Source: Planctomyces sp.
GTDB lineage: Bacteria > Planctomycetota > Planctomycetia > Planctomycetales > Planctomycetaceae
Length of the DNA: 46,149 bases
Assembly (NCBI GenBank): GCA_016795105.1
Contig: JAEUIH010000059.1
Coordinates: 1 to 46,149, forward strand
Reading direction: 5' to 3'
Shown: positions 1 through 7,988 of the stretch, one piece after another
Layout: every line of letters begins with the position of its first letter
Position numbering within the stretch: the stretch's first letter is position 1
Notes under the pieces: generated by a model
The model's database searches: none
What the model was told of the DNA's origin: nothing
What the model saw: only the letters and a program-made list of their open reading frames with translations
Made by a program: the position numbers and the translations under genes

Positions 1-122
1 TCAAAGAATGGCCAACCAGCATCTCGTTAGCCAAAAACTCACAGGACTCACATTCTCAACCATGTTGTCAAAGATCAGTTCGCTTAACGTCGCCGTGTGG
101 CCTACGTTTTTGCGAGCGGGGA

Positions 123-150
123 AGTGTACAGAGACATCAAAGGATGTCAA
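123..150 (-). promoter_or_regulatory. Strong leftward promoter with boxA-like leader
   Basis: On the minus strand a perfect -35 box TTGACA (150-145) is followed after 16 bases by TACACT (128-123), close to the -10 consensus. An AT-rich tract lies upstream (about 163-169). About 50 bases downstream the minus strand reads TGATCTTTGACAACATG, which resembles the boxA antitermination element found in rRNA leaders. No protein start follows before the window ends. The promoter is seen directly; the link to an rRNA operon outside the window is inference. Confidence 0.5.
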
Positions 151-350
151 CTTCACTCATCGAAAAAAACCACGGCTACCCGTCCTGTCAGCACAACTCT
201 CTCAAGACCCAACCTCTCTCACACTGACTTTCGCCATTCTTCCCGCGTTTTTCCAGCTTCTTTCCGCCCTTATCACGCTCAAATCATTTCATTGCCAACT
301 TTCAGAATTCCCATGAACTCTGCGGTTCTCATCCCAAAAATCATTTCAAA

Positions 351-373
351 CGGGGCGATCATGCGTCGCCCCG
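351..373 (-). terminator. Probable terminator of the leftward proC/GGDEF block
   Basis: A perfect 8-bp stem (CGGGGCGA, 351-358, with TCGCCCCG, 366-373) encloses a 7-base loop. Read leftward it is followed by TTTGAAATGATTTTT, a broken T-rich tract. It lies about 150 bases after the stop codon of the signalling protein at 524. Confidence 0.55.
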
Positions 374-394
374 CAGGACATGAATCGCAGAGGG

Positions 395-443
395 ACCCGA
401 TTGTGTTCTTTCGTGTGGTTCGTGTATTTCGTGGTTACCAATC
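395..443 (-). repeat. Dispersed 49-bp repeat, copy 1
   Basis: The reverse complement of this segment matches 13872-13920 almost base for base; the core CCACGAAATACACGAACCAC is identical in both. It lies between the end of the signalling gene and the hairpin at 351. No coding capacity is seen. Confidence 0.75.
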
Positions 444-523
444 GCGCTGACTACTCGCTCCACGAAGTCCGAATCAACGCACTACAGTCCTCGCTCCGCA
501 AAACGCCAGCACGCAACTCGCCT

Positions 524-2692
524 CTAAGAGCTCAACAGGTAGGCTCGCAATTCCCGAATCAAAACGATGCACCGCTGAGAAAATGTCTCCAGATCCGGGA
601 CCTTTCCCACAGGCCGGGCTTTCACGCAGACAAACCGATTCGTTCTGGGCTTCCCATCAATCGGACTGGTTCCCCGAATCGCTTCAAAGCGAATCTCGAT
701 TTCCAGTGGCTGCCGATTTCGTGTGCTTCCCCAGCGTCGAGTAAACCCGAGTGTGCCAATTTTCAGACGAATCGTGCCCTGTTCCTGAGAAAGGACCTGA
801 ACTCCGGATTCCGCAAGGAACGCCTGCATCTTCAGGCCCGTCAGCTCAAGGGATGTAGAAACACTGATGCGGTCGTTGAATTCGTAGCCGCCTTCCGTTT
901 CACAAACCTGACTGGGCTTCTCATCGCCCTCATGCTTACTCACATGCTCGTCAACCTCTTCGGTCTCCCAGCATGTTCGATTTCTTCCGGTCTCCTTCGC
1001 TCGATACAAACAGGCGTCCGCTCGCTCAACCAAAGTCTGGACCGAATCACCAAGTCGAGCCGTCGACACTCCAAAGGAACTCGTCACACTTAATGTACTC
1101 ACACCCCCAATGGAACTCTTCATAATCGCTGTTCGCAATCGCTCAGCCCGCCGAACTGCGGATTCAAGATCCGTATCCGGACACAACAGCACAAATTCCT
1201 CGCCGCCGTATCGACCAATGATCTCACCGGAATACGTTTCATGCTGAAGCAGCCGAGTCAGGTCCACAAGCACTTCGTCACCGGTCTGATGCCCATAAGT
1301 GTCGTTAATTCGTTTGAATCGATCCACATCGAGAAATATCACACTCAGATTCCTCGTGCCTTCATGGGCATGAAAGTCTTCCAGGAAGTGGCGCAGTTGA
1401 GTCTCCAGTTGCCCGCGATTGGCGACCCCTGTAAGTGGATCCCGGGTGGCGGCCAGTTTCAGCTCCACATATTCACGGCTGTGCCGTCGGACTCCGCTCT
1501 TGTTACGAAGCAACTGCACAACCCCCATGATCTGGTTCCTCGGCCCTGTGACCGGGAATGTGTACACATCAACTTTAAAGTGACGTGCTTCACTCATTCG
1601 GCACAACTGACTGCTGAATTGTGGACGCCCATTTTTGAATACCTGCCCAACGGTCGTGTCGTCATGATTTGTTGAAAACGGACGGTCTTCCGTCAGTGAC
1701 GCCAACTGCACATCGCTCGGCTGCCAGGCTCGCCCCACAGCATTCTGTCCCGGAATGCCGGTCAGATTCAGCATGCCCTCGCTCCACACACAATAATTTT
1801 CCGCCATATCCAGCACAAAGTAGCCGTCATATAGCTGCTGAAACTGGTACAGAATGTTGATGATCTGTGTCAGAAGAACGACTTCATTGTAATGTTGCTC
1901 CGAGACATCAGCAGCTGCCTCCGCTGACTGCAGCGGTTCCGTGTAGCGAAACAGAGCTTCCCCTTCGGTCTCATACCATCGCCCCAGGCAACGAACTACG
2001 TTTCCGTCATATCGACTGCCGGATTTTTCCTCGAGCATGTTCATGACTTCTGCATGTGTCATCCCTCGCCGATACGGCTTCGGTGTGCTCAGCGAATCAT
2101 ACGCATCGGCAACAGCCAGAATTCTCGGACCCAACGGAAGGTCCTGCTGAACAACATCAATGTCAGCACCAAGTTTCCCGCCATCAAAGTTATGATGCAG
2201 CATGTTCAGCATGCTGGTCACACTCGAATCGGTCTGCACGGCCTGCAGCAGACAGACAGCGGCGTGGTGGTGCAGCAACACAAAGTCATACTCTTCACTG
2301 CTCAATTTTCCGGGCTTGTGGAGGATGTGTTCAGGAACTCCCAGCTTTCCAAGATCATGGAGCAGGGCGGCGACTTCAAGTGTCAGCCGCTGCTCACTGT
2401 TCCAGCCCAGCTGCTGTGCAACTCCACTTGAGATTGCGGCAATTCGCTGACAATGTCCCAGTAGTGAAGGATCCCGCAGCTTGATGGCTCGCAGCAGCAT
2501 GGCCAATATCGGCCGAGGTATAATAGGCTTTTGATCGCTGTCACTTCCCATTCGCCGGGAATCCTCGGCCAATGCCAGCAGTCGAAGCAGTATTCCATTG
2601 GTATCCGTCGGCAGTGCCGGGGAGAAGTCACTGAAATTGTTGATAGCTGAAGCGGTGGCGGAGGCGGTTATTGTCACGGTCTCTTCCCACAT
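524..2692 (-). CDS. HD-GYP-like / PAS / GGDEF cyclic-di-GMP signalling protein
   Basis: A probable cytoplasmic c-di-GMP turnover protein of about 722 residues. An HD domain comes first, with HDLGKLG near residue 112 and HHNFDGGKLG near 166; this second site replaces the usual HHExxDGxGYP signature, so the GYP element is degenerate. A PAS-like sensor covers roughly 290-400. A GGDEF domain (about 414-575) has an intact GGEEF active site near 496 but no RxxD inhibitory site just upstream. The last 145 residues match nothing I recognise. The reading frame extends to an ATG at 2890 overlapping proC by 53 bases, but that extension looks non-coding (Arg/Trp-rich), so the ATG at 2692 is preferred; neither start has a clear Shine-Dalgarno. 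It is probably the last gene of a leftward block. Diguanylate cyclase activity is likely; phosphodiesterase activity is uncertain. Confidence 0.85.
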   Translation of the reverse strand: MWEETVTITASATASAINNFSDFSPALPTDTNGILLRLLALAEDSRRMGSDSDQKPIIPRPILAMLLRAIKLRDPSLLGHCQRIAAISSGVAQQLGWNSEQRLTLEVAALLHDLGKLGVPEHILHKPGKLSSEEYDFVLLHHHAAVCLLQAVQTDSSVTSMLNMLHHNFDGGKLGADIDVVQQDLPLGPRILAVADAYDSLSTPKPYRRGMTHAEVMNMLEEKSGSRYDGNVVRCLGRWYETEGEALFRYTEPLQSAEAAADVSEQHYNEVVLLTQIINILYQFQQLYDGYFVLDMAENYCVWSEGMLNLTGIPGQNAVGRAWQPSDVQLASLTEDRPFSTNHDDTTVGQVFKNGRPQFSSQLCRMSEARHFKVDVYTFPVTGPRNQIMGVVQLLRNKSGVRRHSREYVELKLAATRDPLTGVANRGQLETQLRHFLEDFHAHEGTRNLSVIFLDVDRFKRINDTYGHQTGDEVLVDLTRLLQHETYSGEIIGRYGGEEFVLLCPDTDLESAVRRAERLRTAIMKSSIGGVSTLSVTSSFGVSTARLGDSVQTLVERADACLYRAKETGRNRTCWETEEVDEHVSKHEGDEKPSQVCETEGGYEFNDRISVSTSLELTGLKMQAFLAESGVQVLSQEQGTIRLKIGTLGFTRRWGSTRNRQPLEIEIRFEAIRGTSPIDGKPRTNRFVCVKARPVGKVPDLETFSQRCIVLIRELRAYLLSS

Positions 2693-2837
2693 GAAGTGTT
2701 GCGAAATAATGACAAACTCTATGTCATCACCTGATGCAGGGTCGAAACCATTCCCAAATCTCCACCACCTCCTATCCGGAGAATCCGGTACAACTGAATC
2801 ATGAATCGCTACAACCGATTCATCAGGACGGCCGCAC

Positions 2838-3665
2838 CTAAGAAGTGCGTCCCAACTCCTGCGATCGGAGCGTGGCGGCCTGGACGGCATTCATCACAGC
2901 CGCTCGCAGTCCACCTCGTTCCAGCTCATGCAGCCCCGCAATCGTAGTGCCGCCCGGACTTGTCACTCCATCTTTCAGGGCCGCCGGATGCTGCTGCGAC
3001 TGTAGTACCATTTCGGCAGCTCCCAGAACCGTCTGAGCGGCCAGCCGCGTCGCAGTGGCTCGCGGTAGTCCCATCCTGACTCCGCCGTCACTCAATGCCT
3101 CAATAAACTGAAACACATATGCAGGCCCGCTCCCCGACAGCCCGGTCACCGCATCCAGAAGCCCTTCCGACACAATTTCCACACACCCCACACTCGTCAG
3201 TAATGCTGCAATTAACGCGACGTCCGCGTCCGTCGCATGAATTCCTCGAGACAGAGCACATGCGCCGCTTCCGGTCAGACATGGTGTGTTCGGCATCACT
3301 CGAATCAGTCTCGCACCACTCGGTAGCGCTGATGCCATGCGTTCAAGTGTGATCCCTGCGGCCACGGAAACCACAAGATGGCCAGGAGTGATCAGCGGGC
3401 TGATCTCTTTCAGCACTGAATCCATCACCTGAGGCTTGACGGCAAGCACAATGATGTTGCCCGAGTGAACCACGGAGGCGGGTGATGAAGCAAGGTGGAC
3501 TTCTTCACCGACAGATTCCGCAAACCGCTTTCGAGCATCAGCTGAAGGGTCACTGCCTGATATGCGGTCCGCAGAAATCTGAGTCCGGGAAAATCCCGCG
3601 GCGAGTGCTGTGGCCATCTGCCCTGTGCCGATGAACGCAATCCGTACCTGCTCCGGATCAAACAT
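2838..3665 (-). CDS. proC: Pyrroline-5-carboxylate reductase
   Basis: Catalyses the last step of proline synthesis, reduction of 1-pyrroline-5-carboxylate to proline with NAD(P)H, in the cytoplasm. The N-terminal Rossmann fold shows IAFIGTGQMATALAAGF. The C-terminal dimerisation domain carries the family signature around GLSGSGPAYVF and the segment DGVTSPGGTTIAGLHELE. At 275 residues it has the usual family length. The ATG at 3665 is chosen because an AAGGA site lies about 9 bases upstream; the frame could start 18 bases earlier at a TTG. It lies 85 bases after the DUF1549 membrane protein and upstream of the signalling gene, all leftward. Nothing in the neighbourhood concerns proline, so the location looks incidental. 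Confidence 0.95.
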   Translation of the reverse strand: MFDPEQVRIAFIGTGQMATALAAGFSRTQISADRISGSDPSADARKRFAESVGEEVHLASSPASVVHSGNIIVLAVKPQVMDSVLKEISPLITPGHLVVSVAAGITLERMASALPSGARLIRVMPNTPCLTGSGACALSRGIHATDADVALIAALLTSVGCVEIVSEGLLDAVTGLSGSGPAYVFQFIEALSDGGVRMGLPRATATRLAAQTVLGAAEMVLQSQQHPAALKDGVTSPGGTTIAGLHELERGGLRAAVMNAVQAATLRSQELGRTS

Positions 3666-3750
3666 GCTGACGGCTTCCTTCAAAGTATTCCACCTGATAA
3701 TTCTTCCGGCCGGAAAGCATATCAGGTTGAACCAACTGTCGAAAACCGAT

Positions 3751-5925
3751 TCAGTGGATTGCCGAAAACTCGGTACTGTTCAAATAGGCCCAGAACATGT
3801 CTTCCAGTGCCGTCTGCAGTGCATCTTCAGCGGCCATCGTCTGATTCAACGAACGGAAACGACTTCTGAAGACTCGAACTTCATTCTCCGAAGGCCTGCG
3901 AGAAAGTGCGGCTACAGATACTCGCTCAAGTGTCTCACTCGGAGATGGTGTTCGCCCTTCATAAGACCGCAACAAAGTTCGAACGGCGGCCGGTATTGCG
4001 ACTTCGAGGTCCTGACCGTTCATCATCATCAGCGCCTGAGGAATATTTCCGTCAAATCCAAGACGTTCATCATTCTCATCCGTGCCATACGATTCCACAA
4101 ACTGCTTCACCCATTCGCGACGATGTTCGGTGCCAACAGATGATTCCAGTGGCTGCCCGGAAACTGATCGAATCGCAACTCGAATCGAATCGTACACTTC
4201 TTCCGGATCCAGATGTCGTGGATAGACGCGTGAAAACAAAGGCAACTCTCCGTTTTCCGGGATGTCTTCCGTTCCCGCAACCCGAGTACTCGAGCGCTGC
4301 CACGCATCCGTGGATGCGATCCAATACATCAGGCGTCGCAAATCATAGCCAGACTCAACGAATGCTTTCGTCAGGAAGTCGAGGAGTTCGGGATGACTCA
4401 CAGGATTATGTGGTCCCATGTCATCAACAGGCATCGTAAAGCCGTATCCGAAGAAATGCTGCCACATCCGATTGACCATCGAGCGTGCAACGCGGTGCTC
4501 AGGATCCTTCTCAAGAAGTACAGCCAGTTCCGCCCGTCGGCGAACATTGTCGTCCTTTGGCAGTCGCACCCCAGCAAATTCCGGCAACACAGCAATCTGC
4601 TGCCCTCGACGCGTCTCATAGAAGGTCATGCCTCCCTGCTCACGGTCAACCAGCTCCCACTCACTCACTGCAGCAATCTGCCCCTCAGCAAGCACGACCG
4701 GCTTTCGTTCAGCCTGCTTGAAAAAGGCGTTCAGACTCCAGAACTGATCCTGTGTCAGTTCTTTGGCAAATGGGTGATTGTGGCATTGAGTACAATGCAC
4801 CTGCTCTCCAAGAAACAGTCGAGCCGTAACGGCAGTGGCCGGAGTCGCCTGATCATTCAAATGTGCCAGCAGGAAGTTCGTGGCACCGTTCTGGTCGCTG
4901 CGTCCTTCGGCTGCGACGAGCTGTCCAACAGTATTGATCCAGGGCTGATTGCTCTGGAACTGCTGTTTAAGGAATGAATACAGAGCATTCTCGTTGACTT
5001 GTCGAGGATTTGACCGACCAATCAGCAGGTTCAGCCAGTTGACCGAAAGGTTTTCCGCTGTTCGTTCATCCATCGTCAACGACTCGATCAGCTTCGACCG
5101 GCGCTGCGACTCGGAATGCGAAAGAAACTCCCGAGACTCAGCCAGGGTCGGTATGCGACCCGTAAACGTTAAAAACGCTCTCCGCACCCATTCCTGATCA
5201 TCAGCAACCGGGGATGGTAGTGCATGATTGTCATCAAGCTCCTTGCGAAGGTATTCATCGATCCGCGAAATAATGTCATCGTCCCGTTCAGGAACCTCCA
5301 CGTTCGACGCAACCTGAGTTGCATTCGACGCCCCTTCCTCAGACTCATCCGGTCCTGCGACACCAAAATTTCCCGAGGCGGGCTGATTCTGCTGAGGAGG
5401 ATTCAATTTAAGAGGACCAACCGTTGCAAATGGATCCTGATGACCGGTCGCAGATCCGCCCTGTGCAGGTTCGGTCGTCGCAACCATTCCATTCTCGTCC
5501 TGCTTGTTGGTGGACACTATTCCAGGCTCGCCAGCCCCATTCTGAAATACGAATCCCACCAACAACACCGCAGCAAGGCTGATCAACGAAAGTGCGACCT
5601 GAATCCCTGATGGTCGCCTGAAGGCTGAACGAACTGGCGGTGACATCGGCGAGACTTCTTTGTGTCGACGCGTCGTGGAACTCTTCGCCGGAGGACCAGC
5701 CTGACCGCGGTCATCTGCACCAGCAGCCGCAGAATGCAACGCTGTGCCTTCCCATGCGAGCTGTCCGTGCAGCTGTACATATTCGACGAGGAATGCTCGT
5801 GCGTTCGCATCACGACGCAACAGCTGAGTCAGCCGAGCCGCCTGCTGATTGGTTAACTGATGGTCACAATAGCCACTGACCAGCTCGTAAAGCTCGTCTG
5901 TTGGATTCCATTCGCCGGAATTCAC
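3751..5925 (-). CDS. FecR-like anti-sigma / DUF1549-DUF1553 membrane fusion
   Basis: A 724-residue membrane protein. Residues 1-60 resemble the cytoplasmic N-terminus of planctomycete FecR-type proteins (DELYELVSGY ... FLVEYVQLHGQLAWE). One membrane helix follows at about 108-127, then a linker, a DUF1549 domain (about 215-420) with a single CTQCH motif near 378-382, and a DUF1553 domain to the C-terminus ([30 protein letters not shown]). The start is GTG at 5925: a perfect GGAGGT lies 5 bases upstream and the GTG overlaps the sigma-factor stop as GTGA. I infer a single-pass anti-sigma-like regulator whose outer part is the sensor. Whether CTQCH binds haem or a metal is not known to me. It is paralogous to the protein at 7989-9887, which lacks the FecR-like part. 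Confidence 0.85.
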   Translation of the reverse strand: MNSGEWNPTDELYELVSGYCDHQLTNQQAARLTQLLRRDANARAFLVEYVQLHGQLAWEGTALHSAAAGADDRGQAGPPAKSSTTRRHKEVSPMSPPVRSAFRRPSGIQVALSLISLAAVLLVGFVFQNGAGEPGIVSTNKQDENGMVATTEPAQGGSATGHQDPFATVGPLKLNPPQQNQPASGNFGVAGPDESEEGASNATQVASNVEVPERDDDIISRIDEYLRKELDDNHALPSPVADDQEWVRRAFLTFTGRIPTLAESREFLSHSESQRRSKLIESLTMDERTAENLSVNWLNLLIGRSNPRQVNENALYSFLKQQFQSNQPWINTVGQLVAAEGRSDQNGATNFLLAHLNDQATPATAVTARLFLGEQVHCTQCHNHPFAKELTQDQFWSLNAFFKQAERKPVVLAEGQIAAVSEWELVDREQGGMTFYETRRGQQIAVLPEFAGVRLPKDDNVRRRAELAVLLEKDPEHRVARSMVNRMWQHFFGYGFTMPVDDMGPHNPVSHPELLDFLTKAFVESGYDLRRLMYWIASTDAWQRSSTRVAGTEDIPENGELPLFSRVYPRHLDPEEVYDSIRVAIRSVSGQPLESSVGTEHRREWVKQFVESYGTDENDERLGFDGNIPQALMMMNGQDLEVAIPAAVRTLLRSYEGRTPSPSETLERVSVAALSRRPSENEVRVFRSRFRSLNQTMAAEDALQTALEDMFWAYLNSTEFSAIH

Positions 5926-5936
5926 TGAACACCTCC
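5922..5936 (-). promoter_or_regulatory. Shine-Dalgarno and GTGA stop/start overlap
   Basis: On the minus strand GGAGGT (5936-5931), a 5-base spacer and GTG (5925-5923) are followed directly by A, so the sigma-factor TGA stop (5924-5922) overlaps the GTG start of the next gene. This arrangement implies translational coupling and fixed stoichiometry. Confidence 0.85.
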
Positions 5937-6500
5937 GGCGGATGCCATCTGACGGCGAACACATTCCATCAGAACTCGACGAATTCGTCCAAGTGACTGA
6001 TAAACAGAATTCGCCGGTCGCCCCAGTTGATTTGCGACATCGTCTCCCGACTGACCTTCAGAATACCGATGCTGAATCAACTGGCGGTCTTTCTCACGCA
6101 GTTTACCAATACAGGCAGTCAGCGCTTCGCGACGACGATCAAAGTCATTCGGCTGCTGCTGAAGCTCGTCTGCTACGATCTCCAGGACTTCATCACCCAG
6201 AGGCTGTTGGCGGCGATCTTTTCGGCGACGAAATCTGAAGACTTCCAGGCGAGCAATCGCCCGTCCCCAAGCTAGGAAGTTTGTGCCAGCCTGAAACTGA
6301 TCCCACTTGCTCCAGATAACGACATTTGTTTCCTGAAGCACTTCTTCCGCATCCGCCGGGCTTCCCACCAACGGCACGATAAACAAGTATAAGGCTCGTT
6401 GATTCTGAGTAAACAGTCGAACGAAATCTTCCCCCGGGGCCAGTGGCTGGACCGATGGAAAACTGTCGGAAGGTTGTCTGGGGATTACTGCCATTGACAT
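5922..6500 (-). CDS. ECF RNA polymerase sigma factor (Rhodopirellula/Verrucomicrobium type)
   Basis: A sigma-70 family ECF factor of 192 residues. Region 2 (about 24-95) contains FTQNQRALYLFIVPLVG, ADAEEVLQETNVVIW and FLAWGRAIARLEVFRFRR; region 4 (about 125-178) contains LREKDRQLIQHRY and the helix-turn-helix DDVANQLGRPANSVYQSL. This pattern is that of the family abundant in planctomycetes. The ATG at 6500 is preferred: an upstream ATG in frame would translate through the hairpin at 6539-6569. It is coupled by a GTGA overlap to the FecR/DUF1549 membrane protein, which is its likely partner and inhibitor. Its targets are unknown; the DUF1501/DUF1549 genes just upstream are candidates by position only. 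Confidence 0.9.
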   Translation of the reverse strand: MSMAVIPRQPSDSFPSVQPLAPGEDFVRLFTQNQRALYLFIVPLVGSPADAEEVLQETNVVIWSKWDQFQAGTNFLAWGRAIARLEVFRFRRRKDRRQQPLGDEVLEIVADELQQQPNDFDRRREALTACIGKLREKDRQLIQHRYSEGQSGDDVANQLGRPANSVYQSLGRIRRVLMECVRRQMASAGGVQ

Positions 6501-6538
6501 GGCTCTTTGCACCACTTGTCGATGAATTCCACTGACCC

Positions 6539-6569
6539 GGAAAGCCCGGTGTCCAACACCGGGCTTTCC
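6539..6569 (-). terminator. 13-bp perfect hairpin after the DUF1501 gene
   Basis: GGAAAGCCCGGTG (6539-6551) and its exact complement (6557-6569) enclose a 5-base loop. It lies 31 bases past the DUF1501 stop codon and upstream of the sigma factor. No T-run follows leftward, so it may act as a weak or factor-assisted terminator, or as an mRNA end-stabiliser. Confidence 0.6.
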
Positions 6570-6600
6570 AGAGTACATTCTGATCAATCACTTCTAAATA

Positions 6601-7902
6601 TCAGCCAATCAGTTCCTGAATCGGAGTTCCACCGTTGGCCAATGCCATCGGACGACCTCGCTTCGAAGTGTGCACTGTATTGACTGGAATCCCCATTGCA
6701 TAGGCTACAGTCGCCCACACGTCCCCAGGCAGGTACTGTTTGCTGCCTTCAGCAACCGAAGTCCCGTCCTTATCGGTCGCGCCAATCGCCTGACCATTCT
6801 TCAGACCACCACCGCCCATCATCACTGACCAGCTGGCTGCCCAGTGGTCACGACCGACATCCTGATTAATACGAGGTGTTCGACCGAATTCACCCATCCA
6901 CACCAATGTGACATCATCCAGCATTCCACGGGCCTTCAGGTCAGTGACCAGGGCCGAAATCCCCTTGTCCAGCTGAGGAAGTCGCTGAGTCCGCAGAGCA
7001 TCGAACACGCCCGCATGAAGGTCCCAGCCACCCATATTCACTTCAACAAACGGGACGCCCGTCTGAACCAGTCGGCGAGCCATCAGCAGGCCCTGTCCAA
7101 ATGGATTTCGACCGTAGGCATCACGCACTGCGGCTGACTCTTCTTCGAGTCCCAGACCGGGCTCAGAGCGTTCCACATTGAAGGCCGTCATTTGAGGTGA
7201 CGTCATCAGGTTGACTGCGTTGGCATACACATCCTTATGAGCCTCCGGCAATTCTCCACGACCTGATCCCATGAAGCCTTTTTCAATTTCTTCAAGCATT
7301 GTCAGGCGAGGACGCAGGCGGCTCTTTGCATCATCACTTGGCTCATTGCGAATTCGTCCTGTGTTATCCACGACAAACGGTGCGTGAGACATTCCCAGAA
7401 AGCCTGCCTGCCCAGCTCCCCCATCAATGGAAACAAACGCAGGAATCTGAAGTGCTGTTCGCTTACGTCCAATTTCGTAGCTGACAACCGATCCAAACGT
7501 CGGATGAATGACTGTGGGGTTGGGAACATAGCTGGTCTGCATGTAATACCGGCCACGATTATGGTCCGCTTCCCGAGTACTCATCGAGCGGATGATGGAC
7601 AGGTCTCCGAATACTTTTGCAGTCTCAGGCATGTGCTCACTGATCTGAACGCCTGGAGCTGCCGTGTCAATCGGCTTAAATTCCCCGCCATTCTTCGATT
7701 CCGGCTTCAGGTCCCAGATATCGATTGTTGGAGGTCCACCACCCATCCACATCAGAATACAGGCCTTTTGAGCAGCCTTCACCTGTGCTGCATTTGCCTG
7801 CAGATGTGACAGAAAGTTCATTGCAGGTACCGTGGCTGCAGCCGTCGCCATGTGCTGCAGGAAGTGCCGACGGTTCATGCCATAATTATTCCAGATCGCC
7901 AT
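6601..7902 (-). CDS. DUF1501 protein, Tat-exported
   Basis: A 433-residue protein of the DUF1501 family, a sulfatase-like family expanded in planctomycetes and usually encoded beside DUF1549/DUF1553 proteins. The N-terminus carries a twin-arginine signal (NRRHFLQHM followed by a hydrophobic Ala-rich stretch). Family segments are [22 protein letters not shown] near the start of the mature part, GWDLHAG, and [16 protein letters not shown] with GRDHW in the C-terminal half. The ATG at 7902 is chosen because GGGGAG lies 8 bases upstream; a longer frame exists but is unsupported. It starts 86 bases after the stop of the DUF1549/DUF1553 gene and is very likely in the same transcript. The biochemical role of the family is unproven. 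Confidence 0.92.
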   Translation of the reverse strand: MAIWNNYGMNRRHFLQHMATAAATVPAMNFLSHLQANAAQVKAAQKACILMWMGGGPPTIDIWDLKPESKNGGEFKPIDTAAPGVQISEHMPETAKVFGDLSIIRSMSTREADHNRGRYYMQTSYVPNPTVIHPTFGSVVSYEIGRKRTALQIPAFVSIDGGAGQAGFLGMSHAPFVVDNTGRIRNEPSDDAKSRLRPRLTMLEEIEKGFMGSGRGELPEAHKDVYANAVNLMTSPQMTAFNVERSEPGLGLEEESAAVRDAYGRNPFGQGLLMARRLVQTGVPFVEVNMGGWDLHAGVFDALRTQRLPQLDKGISALVTDLKARGMLDDVTLVWMGEFGRTPRINQDVGRDHWAASWSVMMGGGGLKNGQAIGATDKDGTSVAEGSKQYLPGDVWATVAYAMGIPVNTVHTSKRGRPMALANGGTPIQELIG

Positions 7903-7988
7903 GAATCTTCTCCCCTTTAAAAGAAAGCGACTGTCCCCAGCCACTCCTGTACTCTGCACTCTGCTTCGCTGGATAATGCACACACATT

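Larger units (their letters stand above)
1..523. other. Left-edge non-coding region
   Basis: No reading frame here looks like a real protein. The stretch holds a strong leftward promoter with a boxA-like leader near the edge, a GC-rich hairpin that probably ends the leftward operon coming from the right, and one copy of a dispersed 49-bp repeat; each is listed separately. The base composition is pyrimidine-rich on the top strand between about 180 and 340, with no further recognisable signal. Confidence 0.6.

Noticed and set aside
3610-4143. 177-residue plus-strand frame
   Set aside because: Antisense to proC and the DUF1549 gene, without any domain.
6501-6587. Sigma-factor start at 6587
   Set aside because: The extension would translate through the 13-bp hairpin and adds no conserved sequence; sigma region 2 is complete from 6500.
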